Shown: positions 53,206 to 62,752 of the stretch, piece by piece
Numbering within the stretch: position 1 is the first letter of the stretch
Layout of the letters: each line of letters starts with the position of its first letter
Notes under the pieces: model-generated
The model's database searches: none
Told to the model about the DNA's origin: nothing
The model's input: the letters and a program-made list of their open reading frames with translations, nothing else
Translations under genes and position numbers: made by a program
Assembly (NCBI GenBank): GCA_002104905.1
Contig: MCFE01000005.1
Location: 1 to 64,000, forward strand
Length of the DNA: 64,000 bases
DNA from: Basidiobolus meristosporus CBS 931.73
Taxonomy: Eukaryota > Basidiobolomycota > Basidiobolomycetes > Basidiobolales > Basidiobolaceae
Direction of reading: 5' to 3'

Positions 53206-54305
53206 CTATGATTCTCGATGTTGAAAATCAGTGTGGCTAAGATTTTCTTTTAAAGCACGCATGTTCTCGTCTGCTTCGAAAATATCAATCCCATCGTCTA
53301 GCTGTTGGTGGGACTGAAACGGACTTGACTGTGGCGCAAATACTTGCTCGATTGGTTGATGCTTCTCGAAATTGTTGTAATTATCGGGGGATACCCTCTG
53401 TGGATTTTGGGTCTTGGCTAGCTTGATTTCCTTGAGGGTTGCCAGAATTTCACTCCTCAGTTGATGTTCTTCGCGACGGCTCGTTTGGAATTCCTCAATA
53501 ATGTTCCGATAGAAATGGTTCTGGAATTCTAGTTGATTACGTAATAACTCCACCAGCTTATGCGAAAGCCCGTGTCCTTCAAATGTTCCATCATTATGCT
53601 TGACATAACTAGTCGAGAAACCGTTGAATGCTGAGGTGATATCGCGTACAGAAGCACTCTGAGGCTTGCTGGACTCTATTTGAATGGGCTTATCAGGAAT
53701 CAGCTGTTTCGAGACGATTTCGGGACTGCTATTACTCCGTTCGCTTGGGGAAGCTACTTGCATATCCTCAGTGACATCTTTTGATCGAAAGCTATCTCGT
53801 TGGCTGGCGTTCCGGGCCTTTAGTATCTGACCTATTTTTTCATGGTGAGGAATCAAGCTCTCGTTTCCTAAAGCTTCTGCTGACTATAAGACATATGAGA
53901 TATCAATAGAAAAGTCCCTGCAGCGACAATATAACGGCAACTCTAACCTCATAAGCCATTCGCATTCTTCTCCATTTACTTTTACACTGCGAGGCCAATC
54001 GATGAACTCCTTTTTCTTCAAGTAAAGCGGTGACTTCTCGCCAGATATGATTCTCGCTATAGTTTACACCCGACCGTTTCAGGTATTCTTGATATGTGTC
54101 TAATAGATCATTTATCTCCTCTTCGCTCCATGAAGGTCTAAGAGTGGTGAAGGTTAGGTGAATCCCGTGTATGGTTGTTTCGACTCAACATTATTGAAAC
54201 TGACCGAGTGGCGTATTGAAATGCTTGGATTGAAGGCGTTGTGCTTTCTGGGGTAGCTATCTTTTGCAATGGCAGCCGTGGAGACCGAAAGTAGTAACGA
54301 AACAT
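53206..54305 (-). CDS. Myb/SANT-like protein with presequence-like N-terminus
   Basis: Three exons. The first, from 54305, encodes MFRYYFRSPRLPLQKIATPE then AFQYATRR: Arg-rich, without acidic residues in the first 19, and ending like a mitochondrial cleavage region. It is spliced (GTCAGT donor) to a Myb/SANT-like DNA-binding domain: RPSWSEEEINDLLDTYQEYL, ENHIWREVTALL, and QCKSKWRRMRMAYE with its tryptophans in place. The last exon (to 53206) gives a Ser-rich linker and a helical C-terminal part (LVELLRNQLEFQNHFYRNII, EILATLKEIKLAK). A frame extension upstream of 54305 lacks an ATG. Dual or mitochondrial localisation is inferred. Confidence 0.72.
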
Positions 54306-54581
54306 TGAAGTATCTTGACTAGGCACTACTCTGGTTCTTATAGAAAAATGAGATATGAAGCCCAAAAGTACTATTTATGCATTATTACTACTTAGTCAAT
54401 TTATCAACCATTCTTGGTTAAATCACGAGATCTCTCATGAAGATTAACATTATCAAATTTGATAATTCTATCATGACCAATGATAACACTACAAGTAATA
54501 ACTCTTGAGTATTAAAGTTAGCAGAATGGCAACACCCATACATAGCTTGCATAAAATAGAATACTGGATACGAGGAAATAG

Positions 54582-56176
54582 ATGCCAACAATTCGAACAT
54601 TATTCGTCTTGACAGGAATTGGATTCATTGCCTGTACTTCAAAAGACCCACTAAATGCCTCCCTTGGCTTATCAGTACTTGCAGGACTTGTTACTTGGGA
54701 ACTAATCCCCCGTTTAGGTCCTACTTTCTTGAAAGCTGGTCTATCAGGGAAGGACATGTGTAAGAAGGGAAGACCACTGCTGTAAGACCTCTCTAAACTT
54801 GATATCTACTCTTGTCTCGAGCCTTTGTTTGACTCACCTTAACGTAGCCCCGAGAGCATGGGCGTCGTTTGCGCTATGGTGTACCTGATTACCATGATTA
54901 TTTTCATTCCGTTTCCTTTTGTTGACTGGTTCCCAGGCGTCTTGTCTGAGAGAGGAAAGCTCTCACTGCACACATTCCCGTACCACAAGGTAAATCTTTG
55001 GGCTAATGAACGTACAGCTGAACGGATTTTAATGAAATTTTAACCTAGTTGGGCTCTTTTCTGTCCGGAATCCTTACCATATTATGTATGGTCATGCTAG
55101 GCTTTGGCGACGATGTCCTAGATATCCGTTGGCGTTACAAACTTATATTGCCAACCATAGCTTCCATTCCGATGCTGGTTGTGTATTATGTATCTGGTGG
55201 TGTTACGAATGTGATGGTCCCTTTACCTTTCCGAGGGCTATTCGGATCTCTGATTGATCTCGGTAAGCCTTTCCATTTCCAAGTCATTTGAAGATAGGCT
55301 AAAATAGGCGGATTTTGTAGGGATCTTCTATTATATGTATATGGCTATGCTTGCTGTGTTCTGTACCAATTCCATTAATATTTTGGCCGGTGTAAATGGT
55401 GTCGAAGTGGGGCAAAGCTTGATCATTGCGAGCTCGGTAGTCATCAATGATCTCCTGTACCTGGATGGATCTGATATCCCTGCTCTGGAGACGCATCTAT
55501 TTTCCCTTTATTTCTTGTTACCATTCATTGGAGTATCCCTAGCGCTGTTCATCCATAACTGGTATGTTACACGAAATGTATCGTCAACCATCAGACCTCT
55601 AACGCTTGAAAAAGGTGCCCAGCCCGAGTTTTTGTCGGCGATACATACTGCTACTTTGCTGGAATGACTCTAGCTGTAGTCGCGGTGATGGGCCATTTCA
55701 CGAAAACGATTTTGTTGTTCTTCATCCCGCAGATCTTTAACTTCGTCTATTCCGCTCCACAGCTGTTCCACTTTGTCGATTGCCCAAGACACCGAATGCC
55801 CAAGTAAGTACACGCAACCATAAAAGCATCATATCAGTTCTAAGCGGGCTGACCGATTGATCCTCTATGAAGGCTAAACCGGCATTTGAACAAATTGGAA
55901 GCTACCTATACCGAATTGGAAAAGATTTCAACATTAGGAAGATGGTTCCTTAGTGCGTATGAGGCTTTGGGATTAGTTCGTATTGAACGGGACGCGAAGG
56001 GAGTTCCCATTCGAGTCAACAACTTTACACTCTTGAATCTACTTTTGTGTAAGCTAGGCCCATTACATGAACGTCAACTGGTAACATATGTTATGTATAT
56101 CCAAGTATTGGCCTCTCTTGTCTCATTTTTTATCAGATACAAGATGGCATCTTTGATATACGAGGTAGTCAACTAA
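54582..56176 (+). CDS. ALG7: UDP-GlcNAc:dolichyl-phosphate GlcNAc-1-P transferase
   Basis: First enzyme of N-glycan assembly at the ER, the target of tunicamycin. The multi-exon gene starts [20 protein letters not shown]. Conserved blocks follow in order: [74 protein letters not shown], and, after an intron, [19 protein letters not shown], with the Asp-rich catalytic sites in GDDVLD and [19 protein letters not shown] and [13 protein letters not shown] close the family pattern. About ten membrane helices. It shares only its sugar donor with the GlcNAc cluster 33 kb away. Confidence 0.93.
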
Positions 56177-56415
56177 AAGTTTAGAGAGTTTAGTAATCAG
56201 TTTTGGTAACCCATCCATTAATAAACAGATTTTGATTTGATGACTGAGTTACAATCGGCGGCCTATTAAGGCACCTCTGTGTGACTGCTTCGAACGTGCC
56301 ACTGCAGCATGAAGATTGGATACATGTAATATGGTACGAGTGTCCGTAGATCGACAGACCCTCATGTGTCATTGAATGCTTGATGCCTTCATTTATTTGT
56401 AAGCTTATGCAAAAT

Positions 56416-56937
56416 TTAGCGGACGGGTACATCGAAAAAGAAATCGCATTTTCTTCTGAAGCTATCAAAGGCATTGCAGTTGAAGTCGCTAGCTCTGCTT
56501 ACACCAAATTCGCGCATGTCATCTCCGTTCCAAGCCCAACTAGTGATACATCTGCGCTGCTCATGTATATCAGGCGCAACCAAGTTTCGCATACACTCTT
56601 TTTGTAGACACTGACCAAATTCGAGGTCACACTCGGCCTTGCTTGTTCGTGAGGAACAGGAGCTGTAACACATGACGTGATGTTGGCAACAGCTGTTGAA
56701 GTGCGGGAACCTCTCAGCCAGGACGGGACACACAGGCCCCACCTCTATCTTCTCTTCACCACAAAATTCCTCCTGCTTGGGTGGCAAGAAGTCGTCACTT
56801 ATGGTGATCGGTTCGAGAAAGGAATCGTCTGAATCATTCCAAAAATCTTGAGGGTCGTCCGAATCGGGTAGCCTACTAACATAGCCGTATGTCAGGGCCA
56901 AAGAGAACCATAGCAAGAACAAAAGTGATTTGAACAT
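56416..56937 (-). CDS. Secreted PLA2-like protein with altered active site
   Basis: 173-residue intronless secreted protein with signal peptide MFKSLLFLLWFSLALTYGYV. An acidic pro-like segment is followed by a Cys-rich domain of group XII phospholipase A2 type: GPVCPVLAERFPHFNSCCQH, HVMCYSSC, KAECDLEFGQCLQKEC. In active PLA2s the motif is CCxxHDxCY, with His as base and Asp binding calcium. Here it is CCQHHVMCY, so the Asp is replaced by Val, while His and the later Cys-Asp are kept. Catalysis is doubtful. The start is the Met of the signal peptide; the frame is open 36 codons farther upstream. Confidence 0.78.
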   Translation of the reverse strand: MFKSLLFLLWFSLALTYGYVSRLPDSDDPQDFWNDSDDSFLEPITISDDFLPPKQEEFCGEEKIEVGPVCPVLAERFPHFNSCCQHHVMCYSSCSSRTSKAECDLEFGQCLQKECMRNLVAPDIHEQRRCITSWAWNGDDMREFGVSRASDFNCNAFDSFRRKCDFFFDVPVR

Positions 56938-57234
56938 GTCTGTCAACCAACAGGGCAAAACCTTGTTAGCAGACGAAGGTGATTTATATTCGTGGTAGCT
57001 TGCGGATGGTTCAAGCACTTCCCCACTGTGTCCAGATTTAGTCACAAATTCACTCCAACCTGCGATGCTTAAAGTGGAGTTTATTGGCTATCTTCTACAA
57101 GAACGTGTAAGGCGGGAAATGTGACGAAAGGAGTGGGTGGCCATTTTATTACATATAGGAGGAATTTACAAGAGATTGAATGAAAAGCAGTAGACTCTCA
57201 ATTTATTATGTCTAATTTACAGGTTTTTATGTGC
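56938..57234. other. Intergenic region
   Basis: About 300 bp, promoter of the PLA2-like gene and 3' end of the OPRT gene. Nothing else seen. Confidence 0.4.
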
Positions 57235-57882
57235 TTAATGCTTAATGCCGTATTTCTCGCGGTAGGCCTTCATGGCCTCAACATACTGGTCGAATCCACC
57301 CTTCTCAACCAAGTACTCCACAATTTGGTCCAATGTAACAATATTGATCACCGGAATGTTTTCTGTGCGTTCGACCTCCTGGACTGCAGATAGCTCCCCA
57401 GTGCCACGTTCTTGTCGATCCAATGCGATGATAACACCAGCTGGTGTGGCCCCATTTTGACGAATGATTTCCAGTGACTCACGGATGGCCGTACCAGCAG
57501 TGATCACATCATCCAGAATAAGAACCTTTCCGGCCAACTTGGAGCCGACGATGGTTCCACCCTCGCCGTGGTCTTTCTTCTCCTTACGGTTAAATGCGTA
57601 AGGGACATCTTTATTGAACCGATCGGCCAAAGCGACAGCGGTGGTAGATGCCAATGGGATACCCTTGTACGCAGGTCCAAAGAGAACGTCATACGAGATT
57701 TTGGAGTCCTCCAGGGCAGCGGCGTAGAATTTGCCAATTTGGGCCAGGGCTCTGCCGGTGTTGAAGAGGCCGGCATTGAAGAAATAGGGACTGATACGGC
57801 CGGACTTCAAAGTGAATTCTCCGAACTTGAGGACTTCAAGCTCAATGGCCAGTTCGATAAACTTCTTTTGGTAGTCCTTCAT
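57235..57882 (-). CDS. URA5: Orotate phosphoribosyltransferase
   Basis: Joins orotate to PRPP to make OMP in pyrimidine synthesis. It is a 215-residue single exon, the normal length for fungal Ura5. Conserved regions: [20 protein letters not shown] near the N-terminus, [37 protein letters not shown] (flexible catalytic loop with the Lys residues), and the PRPP-binding motif [19 protein letters not shown]. All key residues are present. Confidence 0.96.
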   Translation of the reverse strand: MKDYQKKFIELAIELEVLKFGEFTLKSGRISPYFFNAGLFNTGRALAQIGKFYAAALEDSKISYDVLFGPAYKGIPLASTTAVALADRFNKDVPYAFNRKEKKDHGEGGTIVGSKLAGKVLILDDVITAGTAIRESLEIIRQNGATPAGVIIALDRQERGTGELSAVQEVERTENIPVINIVTLDQIVEYLVEKGGFDQYVEAMKAYREKYGIKH

Positions 57883-58254
57883 TGTAGGGGATTTTTATTG
57901 AGGAATTCGGGCAAATTGGTTTCCACGGTTGAGTTAGGGCATCTTTTATAGTGATGGTGGTGTGAAAAAAAAAATTCTATTCAGGGTGCTGGTAGCTATT
58001 GCAGGGGGGACTATCCACCAGATAATCTGCAGATAGTCAAGATAGTGTTATCTCGCGTTTGTGGATGGCCTAATTTGTGCATGACAGTTCTCCAGATTGC
58101 GCAAAGCGATCAAAAGTCCCATTTCTCTCGTTGAGGGCCATTCCAAAGTTATTTAGCAAAAAATTGACAGTCAGAACAGACTGAACTTTGAAACAGTATC
58201 TACATTTGAATAGCTCAACCAAAAATTTAATATAAGAAAGTACTACACTGCATA
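57883..58254. other. Intergenic region
   Basis: About 370 bp upstream of the OPRT gene. A run of A occurs at about 57965-57974. No gene. Confidence 0.45.
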
Positions 58255-59439
58255 TCATCCAGACGAAGAGGAATTGAATCGGTGCATATTTTTGTAAGCG
58301 GTGCGCTGCTCCTCAGTCAGCCCTACCCGTTCCTCATCTATTTTGGTGTTCCGTTTGAACGGGGGTGGTGATAGAGCTGACGGAAATGTCTGGTCGGCCC
58401 TCCTGGGAATTGAGACACTTTGTCGCTCCATAGTCGAAACTCCGCGTTGGTTCATCTCATACTGTTCTGCAGATGTCCTTGGAGACGCAAACCTTTCGAA
58501 AGTCCCTTCGCGAAAACCTCTTTCGGTGTCAAAGGAAACCTCACGTAGATGATTGGAATTGATAGGAGTGCCGGATGCTTCGAGAGTTGCTTTAATATCA
58601 GAGGGGGGGCCATTGCTTGTACCGCCATTATTGGGGCTAGCAGCCATGCGGTTTAGCACTAACAGGTCGTTGGAGAGTCGAAGTTGAATAATTAAATCTG
58701 TATATACAACAATTAGGGTGTAGTCGTTTAGAAAATTGGATACGATGATTGCGTTAAGCGTGAAGGATACAAGTAACGTAGGGATTACTTGATACAGATA
58801 CTCCTTGAATAAATGATGCATAGTTAGTCCTTTCTCCGGGGTATAAGACCGCATAGAGGCTTCGTTAGAGTGATTCACTGCTCGCGGGTGCTGAACTTTT
58901 CGCAGTTGTGATATGTGTTGGAAAATCCTGGTCATGAACAGTCCAGTTAGGGTCGCATCCGCAATCATATCCAGAACAAAGGTAGCGGTGGTGGAGATGG
59001 GTTCGAATGCATCTAAACACAAATTTGCAACCACATCGTACAACGGCTTCATCAAGGCGCAGTGTGAACCAATTGCCACCGCTTTGCACAATAGCAAGGC
59101 AGCGAAGCCAACCCTAATTCCTTTGTGTTGATGGGTCACCACCTCGCATCTCCAGAACAAAATGATATGATTCAGGAGTTTGGCGCAGTGAACAAATGCG
59201 CAACCAAATGATAGCTGAACTTGACAGGTGTGGGGGGTTGCGTTGCTTAGGCCAGACGTTTCGTTGATGGATAGCATTAACCCAGCAAAGATTCCGAAGA
59301 GATTGGAGAGTAAATGTGCCACACCAGCCTTTGTACGAAGCAATCCCTCTCTAGCAAGTAGAATTCGGACGTTGACTAGGCATGACGTTGCTACTGAAGC
59401 CAGGATGGCTACGTAAAATCTATCAAGGTACAGAGGCAT
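58255..59439 (-). CDS. Multi-pass membrane protein of unknown function
   Basis: 394-residue protein starting MPLYLDRFYVAILASVATSC. At least six hydrophobic segments are apparent (for example AHLLSNLFGIFAGLMLSI, FAALLLCKAVAIGSHCAL, YLYQVIPTLLVSFTLNAIIV, DYTLIVVYTDLIIQL). A cytosolic Ser/Pro/Arg-rich tail of about 120 residues follows and ends MHRFNSSSSG. The helix count and long phosphorylatable tail resemble seven-helix receptors, but I see no diagnostic motif. The frame extends 24 codons upstream from a TTG; the first ATG at 59439 is taken as start. A TATTTAAAT box lies near 59525. Confidence 0.7.
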   Translation of the reverse strand: MPLYLDRFYVAILASVATSCLVNVRILLAREGLLRTKAGVAHLLSNLFGIFAGLMLSINETSGLSNATPHTCQVQLSFGCAFVHCAKLLNHIILFWRCEVVTHQHKGIRVGFAALLLCKAVAIGSHCALMKPLYDVVANLCLDAFEPISTTATFVLDMIADATLTGLFMTRIFQHISQLRKVQHPRAVNHSNEASMRSYTPEKGLTMHHLFKEYLYQVIPTLLVSFTLNAIIVSNFLNDYTLIVVYTDLIIQLRLSNDLLVLNRMAASPNNGGTSNGPPSDIKATLEASGTPINSNHLREVSFDTERGFREGTFERFASPRTSAEQYEMNQRGVSTMERQSVSIPRRADQTFPSALSPPPFKRNTKIDEERVGLTEEQRTAYKNMHRFNSSSSG

Positions 59440-59574
59440 GAAGGCAAAATAGCTACTACCTACAAGTGACCCGTTTCCAATGGGGAGGAGATAACATGAA
59501 CAAACCCGCAACTTGTTCCGTATAGGCTATTTAAATAGAGCGCTGAACCAAAGCGAAGCCAGAAACCAGTGTGA

Positions 59575-59784
59575 TCATTTAGATTTCCTTTTCAGCATAT
59601 GAAAAAAAGCTCTAACTCGAGGATCTATGTTACACGTTGAAGCGATCACCCGGCAATCACGGCCTAATGTCTTGAGCCATTCCAACATGGCATCATTCAA
59701 CCAAAATTGAGGATACGCTGGCGTCCCTGCAAAGTTACGGGCATCTGCTTGCAAGACACCCGATATATTAAATCTGTATTGCAT
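59575..59784 (-). CDS. Hypothetical 69-residue ORF
   Basis: Starts with a true ATG (MQYRFNISGVLQADARN...) and ends in a basic tail (HMLKRKSK). Composition is protein-like (PQFWLNDAMLEWLKTLGRDC). An acceptor-like CCCAG precedes the ATG by 3 nt, so this may be a terminal exon. Family not recognised. It overlaps a plus-strand open frame, so at most one is likely real. Confidence 0.35.
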   Translation of the reverse strand: MQYRFNISGVLQADARNFAGTPAYPQFWLNDAMLEWLKTLGRDCRVIASTCNIDPRVRAFFHMLKRKSK

Positions 59785-60103
59785 TTCCTGGGTTCACCAG
59801 CTCGCGGAGCCACTACATTTGGGTCTGGAAAATTATTTTTCTGCGCAATATATAAAATCAAGATATCCTGGGAACCTGCCCAAGATAGCGTGTAACGATC
59901 ATGAAAAGATGAGGCAATTTGTTAATTGTACGAGACTTGAGGCCAACCCACGTGGATCGAAAGTGCCTTTCTTGTTCGTTGGGTTGCCGGCGTATTCTTG
60001 TGAACCTTTAAATGCCAAGGATTACCAATCTGTAAAAATAGTGCTTGATTATTTTCAGTTTGACGAGGTCCCAAATGGAATGATGAACAACGTTACAGCA
60101 TGA
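59713..60103 (+). pseudogene. Open frame without start, possible gene remnant
   Basis: About 130 codons open on the plus strand, ending at TGA 60101-60103, with natural-looking sequence (LYCISWVHQLAEPLHLGLEN, MRQFVNCTRLEAN, VPFLFVGLPAYSCEPLNAKD). No upstream in-frame ATG exists before a TGA at about 59710; the first internal Met is late. It could be the last exon of a lost gene or a chance antisense frame. Confidence 0.3.
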
Positions 60104-60412
60104 TTAATAGACGATTCTAGAGTAGATAATCCAAGTCATCAGCGGTTCTGCTTTTCGAGCGATTAAAATCGTTTGTCATCATTATGGTACGCCAGTAACA
60201 CTACCAATCATTGAAGTGTAACACATTTTCTTATTAGGCTTGTTAAGAGTAATGCAATGGGGAAATGTCTCAAGTCGTGGATGTACAGAAACCAATGAAT
60301 TTCTACTGTTCTTCAAGTTGATAAATATTGTACTAAGCGTTCAAACACTTATAAGCTGTATCAATGAATATTATCACTTTGTTGACCACGCACTGAAAGG
60401 GTAAATCAAATA

Positions 60413-62000
60413 ATGGTTCTTGACAACTCCTTTAACATCGACAACTTCATCAATGGCGAATACATTGCCCCATCTTCCGGGCAGTATATTGACAACTTCA
60501 ACCCGAGCACCGGGAAGGTACAAATCATCTTACTCAATTTACCGGGAGCTGAGGCTAACCTTTATCTGCTTCTAAACTAGGTGTACTCTCAAGTTGCAAA
60601 CTCTGGGGTCGAGGATGTGAACAATGCAGTCGAGGCAGCCTCGAAGGCACTTCCTCTTTGGTCTGCGACGTCTCGTGAGGAGCGGTCCAAAGTGCTCCTT
60701 AGAATAGCCGATCTATTGGAAGCTCGGGCTGAAGAGATTGGACGTGCTGAATCAGAGGATCAAGGGAAGCCTGCCACTATGGCTATACATGGCGATGTTC
60801 CAAAATCAGCTGCCATGTTTCGCTACTTTGGTACTCTAATACTGCACACCAAGGAAACAGTCAATGTGATGGATGGAGTCGGCATGAGCTACACTCAGAG
60901 AATGCCAGTTGGTGTTTGTGCATTAGTGAGCCCTTGGAATTTTCCACTCTATCTACTAGTTTGGAAGATCGCTCCATGCATTGCAGCTGGGTGCACAGCC
61001 GTTTGTAAGCCAAGTGAGTTCACCAGTGTTACCGCCAACAGTAAGTATCTCAAGGAACAACCCACCATTCCCATTGTCTAACCGTGAGTATCGTGCAGTG
61101 CTGTGTGCAGTGATGAAAGAAGCAGGCCTACCCGATGGTGTTTGTAACATGGTGTTTGGTACAGGAAGCCAAACTGGGTCGGTGTTGGTTGAGCATCCAC
61201 AGGTGGCTGCTATATCATTCACTGGGGGATGCGAGACCGGCAGCAAGATCAATGAGGCTGGCAGCAGAGGGCTCAAGAAGGTCGCGTTGGAGCTGGGTGG
61301 AAAGAATGCGAACATTGTTTTCGAAGATGTTGACTTGCCAACCTGTATCCCAGTCTCAGTCAAGTCAGCGTTCCTCAACCAGGGGGAGATATGCCTCTGC
61401 AACTCCCGCATGTTTATTCACCGCTCTGTGTATGACGAATTCCTGGAGCTTTTCGTTGCCGAGACCAAGAAGTTGGTGGTTGGAGATCCTAGCAACAAGA
61501 GCACCTTCATGGGCCCCGTTGTGAATCGCAGCCAGTACGAAAAGATCCTAGGCTACATCGAACTTGCCAAACAGGAGGGTGGCAAGATCGAGTGTGGTGG
61601 CGTCGAGAAGCCACCAGGTGTCCTGGGCACTGAGCTCGAAGGGGGGTACTTCATCCAGCCAACCGTGATCACTGGATTGAGTCCCAACTCCAGGGTCATG
61701 CAAGAGGAGATCTTTGGGCCGGTTGTGGCCATCTGCCCATTTGATGACGAGGACGAGGTTATTGCGCTAGCCAATGGTACCAAATATGGTCTCAGTGCCT
61801 CGGTCTGGTCACGATGTGGTCAAAGAGCCCGCAGGGTGGCGGAGAAGCTGCGCACTGGCAATGTGTGGATCAATACCTGGATGGTGCGTGACATGTCGAT
61901 GCCATTTGGGGGAGTGAAAGCCTCTGGACTTGGCCGTGAAGGGGGTGAGTATGCACTTAATTTCTTCACTGACTACAAATCCATCATGCTTGCAAATTGA
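60413..62000 (+). CDS. ALDH8A1-like aldehyde dehydrogenase, copy 1
   Basis: NAD-dependent dehydrogenase of the 2-aminomuconate-semialdehyde (ALDH8A1) type, acting in tryptophan/kynurenine breakdown. Three exons (60413-60517, 60581-61040, 61099-62000) give 488 residues, equal to ALDH8A1. Motifs: NFINGEYIAPSSGQYIDNFN at the start, VSPWNFPLYLLVWKIAPC, KPSEFTSVTANMLCAVMKEA across intron 2, LELGGKNANIVFED (general base Glu), NQGEICLCNSR (nucleophile Cys), EEIFGPVVAICPF, and MPFGGVKASGLGREGG. Closest by eye to ALDH8A1 because of LVWKIAPC and GEICLCxSR. Tandem with a second copy 2.3 kb downstream. Confidence 0.9.
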
Positions 62001-62752
62001 AATATCATAAGCCTTTCAAGCTGCCAAATAAATGTATTATATTTGATATCGTATTTCTTATACATTCTCGCTAAAAACAACCTGTAGTGTTATTAGTGTC
62101 ATTTCAGCAAATACAGATCTTATGGACAATTTGTACGTATCAGACGCAAAAATTCGAAACGGAAAACCCCGTTTAGAGGATATCCGCATTTGGACACTGG
62201 AGGCACTGAATATCAGGAATATTTGTCCATATTTTATCCTAATGAGCCAATTGGCACATTTACCTATAAAATAAGAAGCAAAATAGCATTGCAGATAATG
62301 GCTTCCATTCCAGTTAAATAGGCTTTAGATGAGAGAGCATTGCACCCTAGTTTCATTGATACGAGCCATCTCTTTTGAGGCATGTACGTGCAGAGTATAT
62401 TGATAAGGGAAGTGAGTGTCTGCCTCATACAACAGGAAGTTAAAAAGGAGAAATGCATCATGAAAAATTTGATTTGGCAATATACCGTCACTCTGAAGAT
62501 CCCTTCCACTTCAATTGATCTTATCAATGATGCCAAAGCGTCAGATGTGTAATCCTGGAACTTTCATGCTTGGCGGATACATCAAGTCAGGGATTCTAGA
62601 AGTATGATTCACTATTTGCCCAGAATCAATGCAAAGATGTTTACTTGGATCAAGCAAATGAAACGCCACGCACTCAGATCATAAGTTTGCATATACGGCT
62701 AAGGGAGATATATTTTGGTTATCTGCTACTTTTTGCAGTTTCATATCCAGCA
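62001..62752. other. Spacer between the ALDH copies
   Basis: About 750 bp unlike the region before copy 1, apart from the last few bases. The 90-codon minus frame at 62264-62536 is not supported by any feature. Confidence 0.5.

Larger units (their letters stand above)
59440..60412. other. Region with opposing open frames
   Basis: Holds a minus-strand 69-codon ORF (59575-59784) and an overlapping plus-strand frame open from 59713 to 60103. Neither has a recognised family. The remainder up to 60412 is the promoter of the first ALDH gene. Confidence 0.5.
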
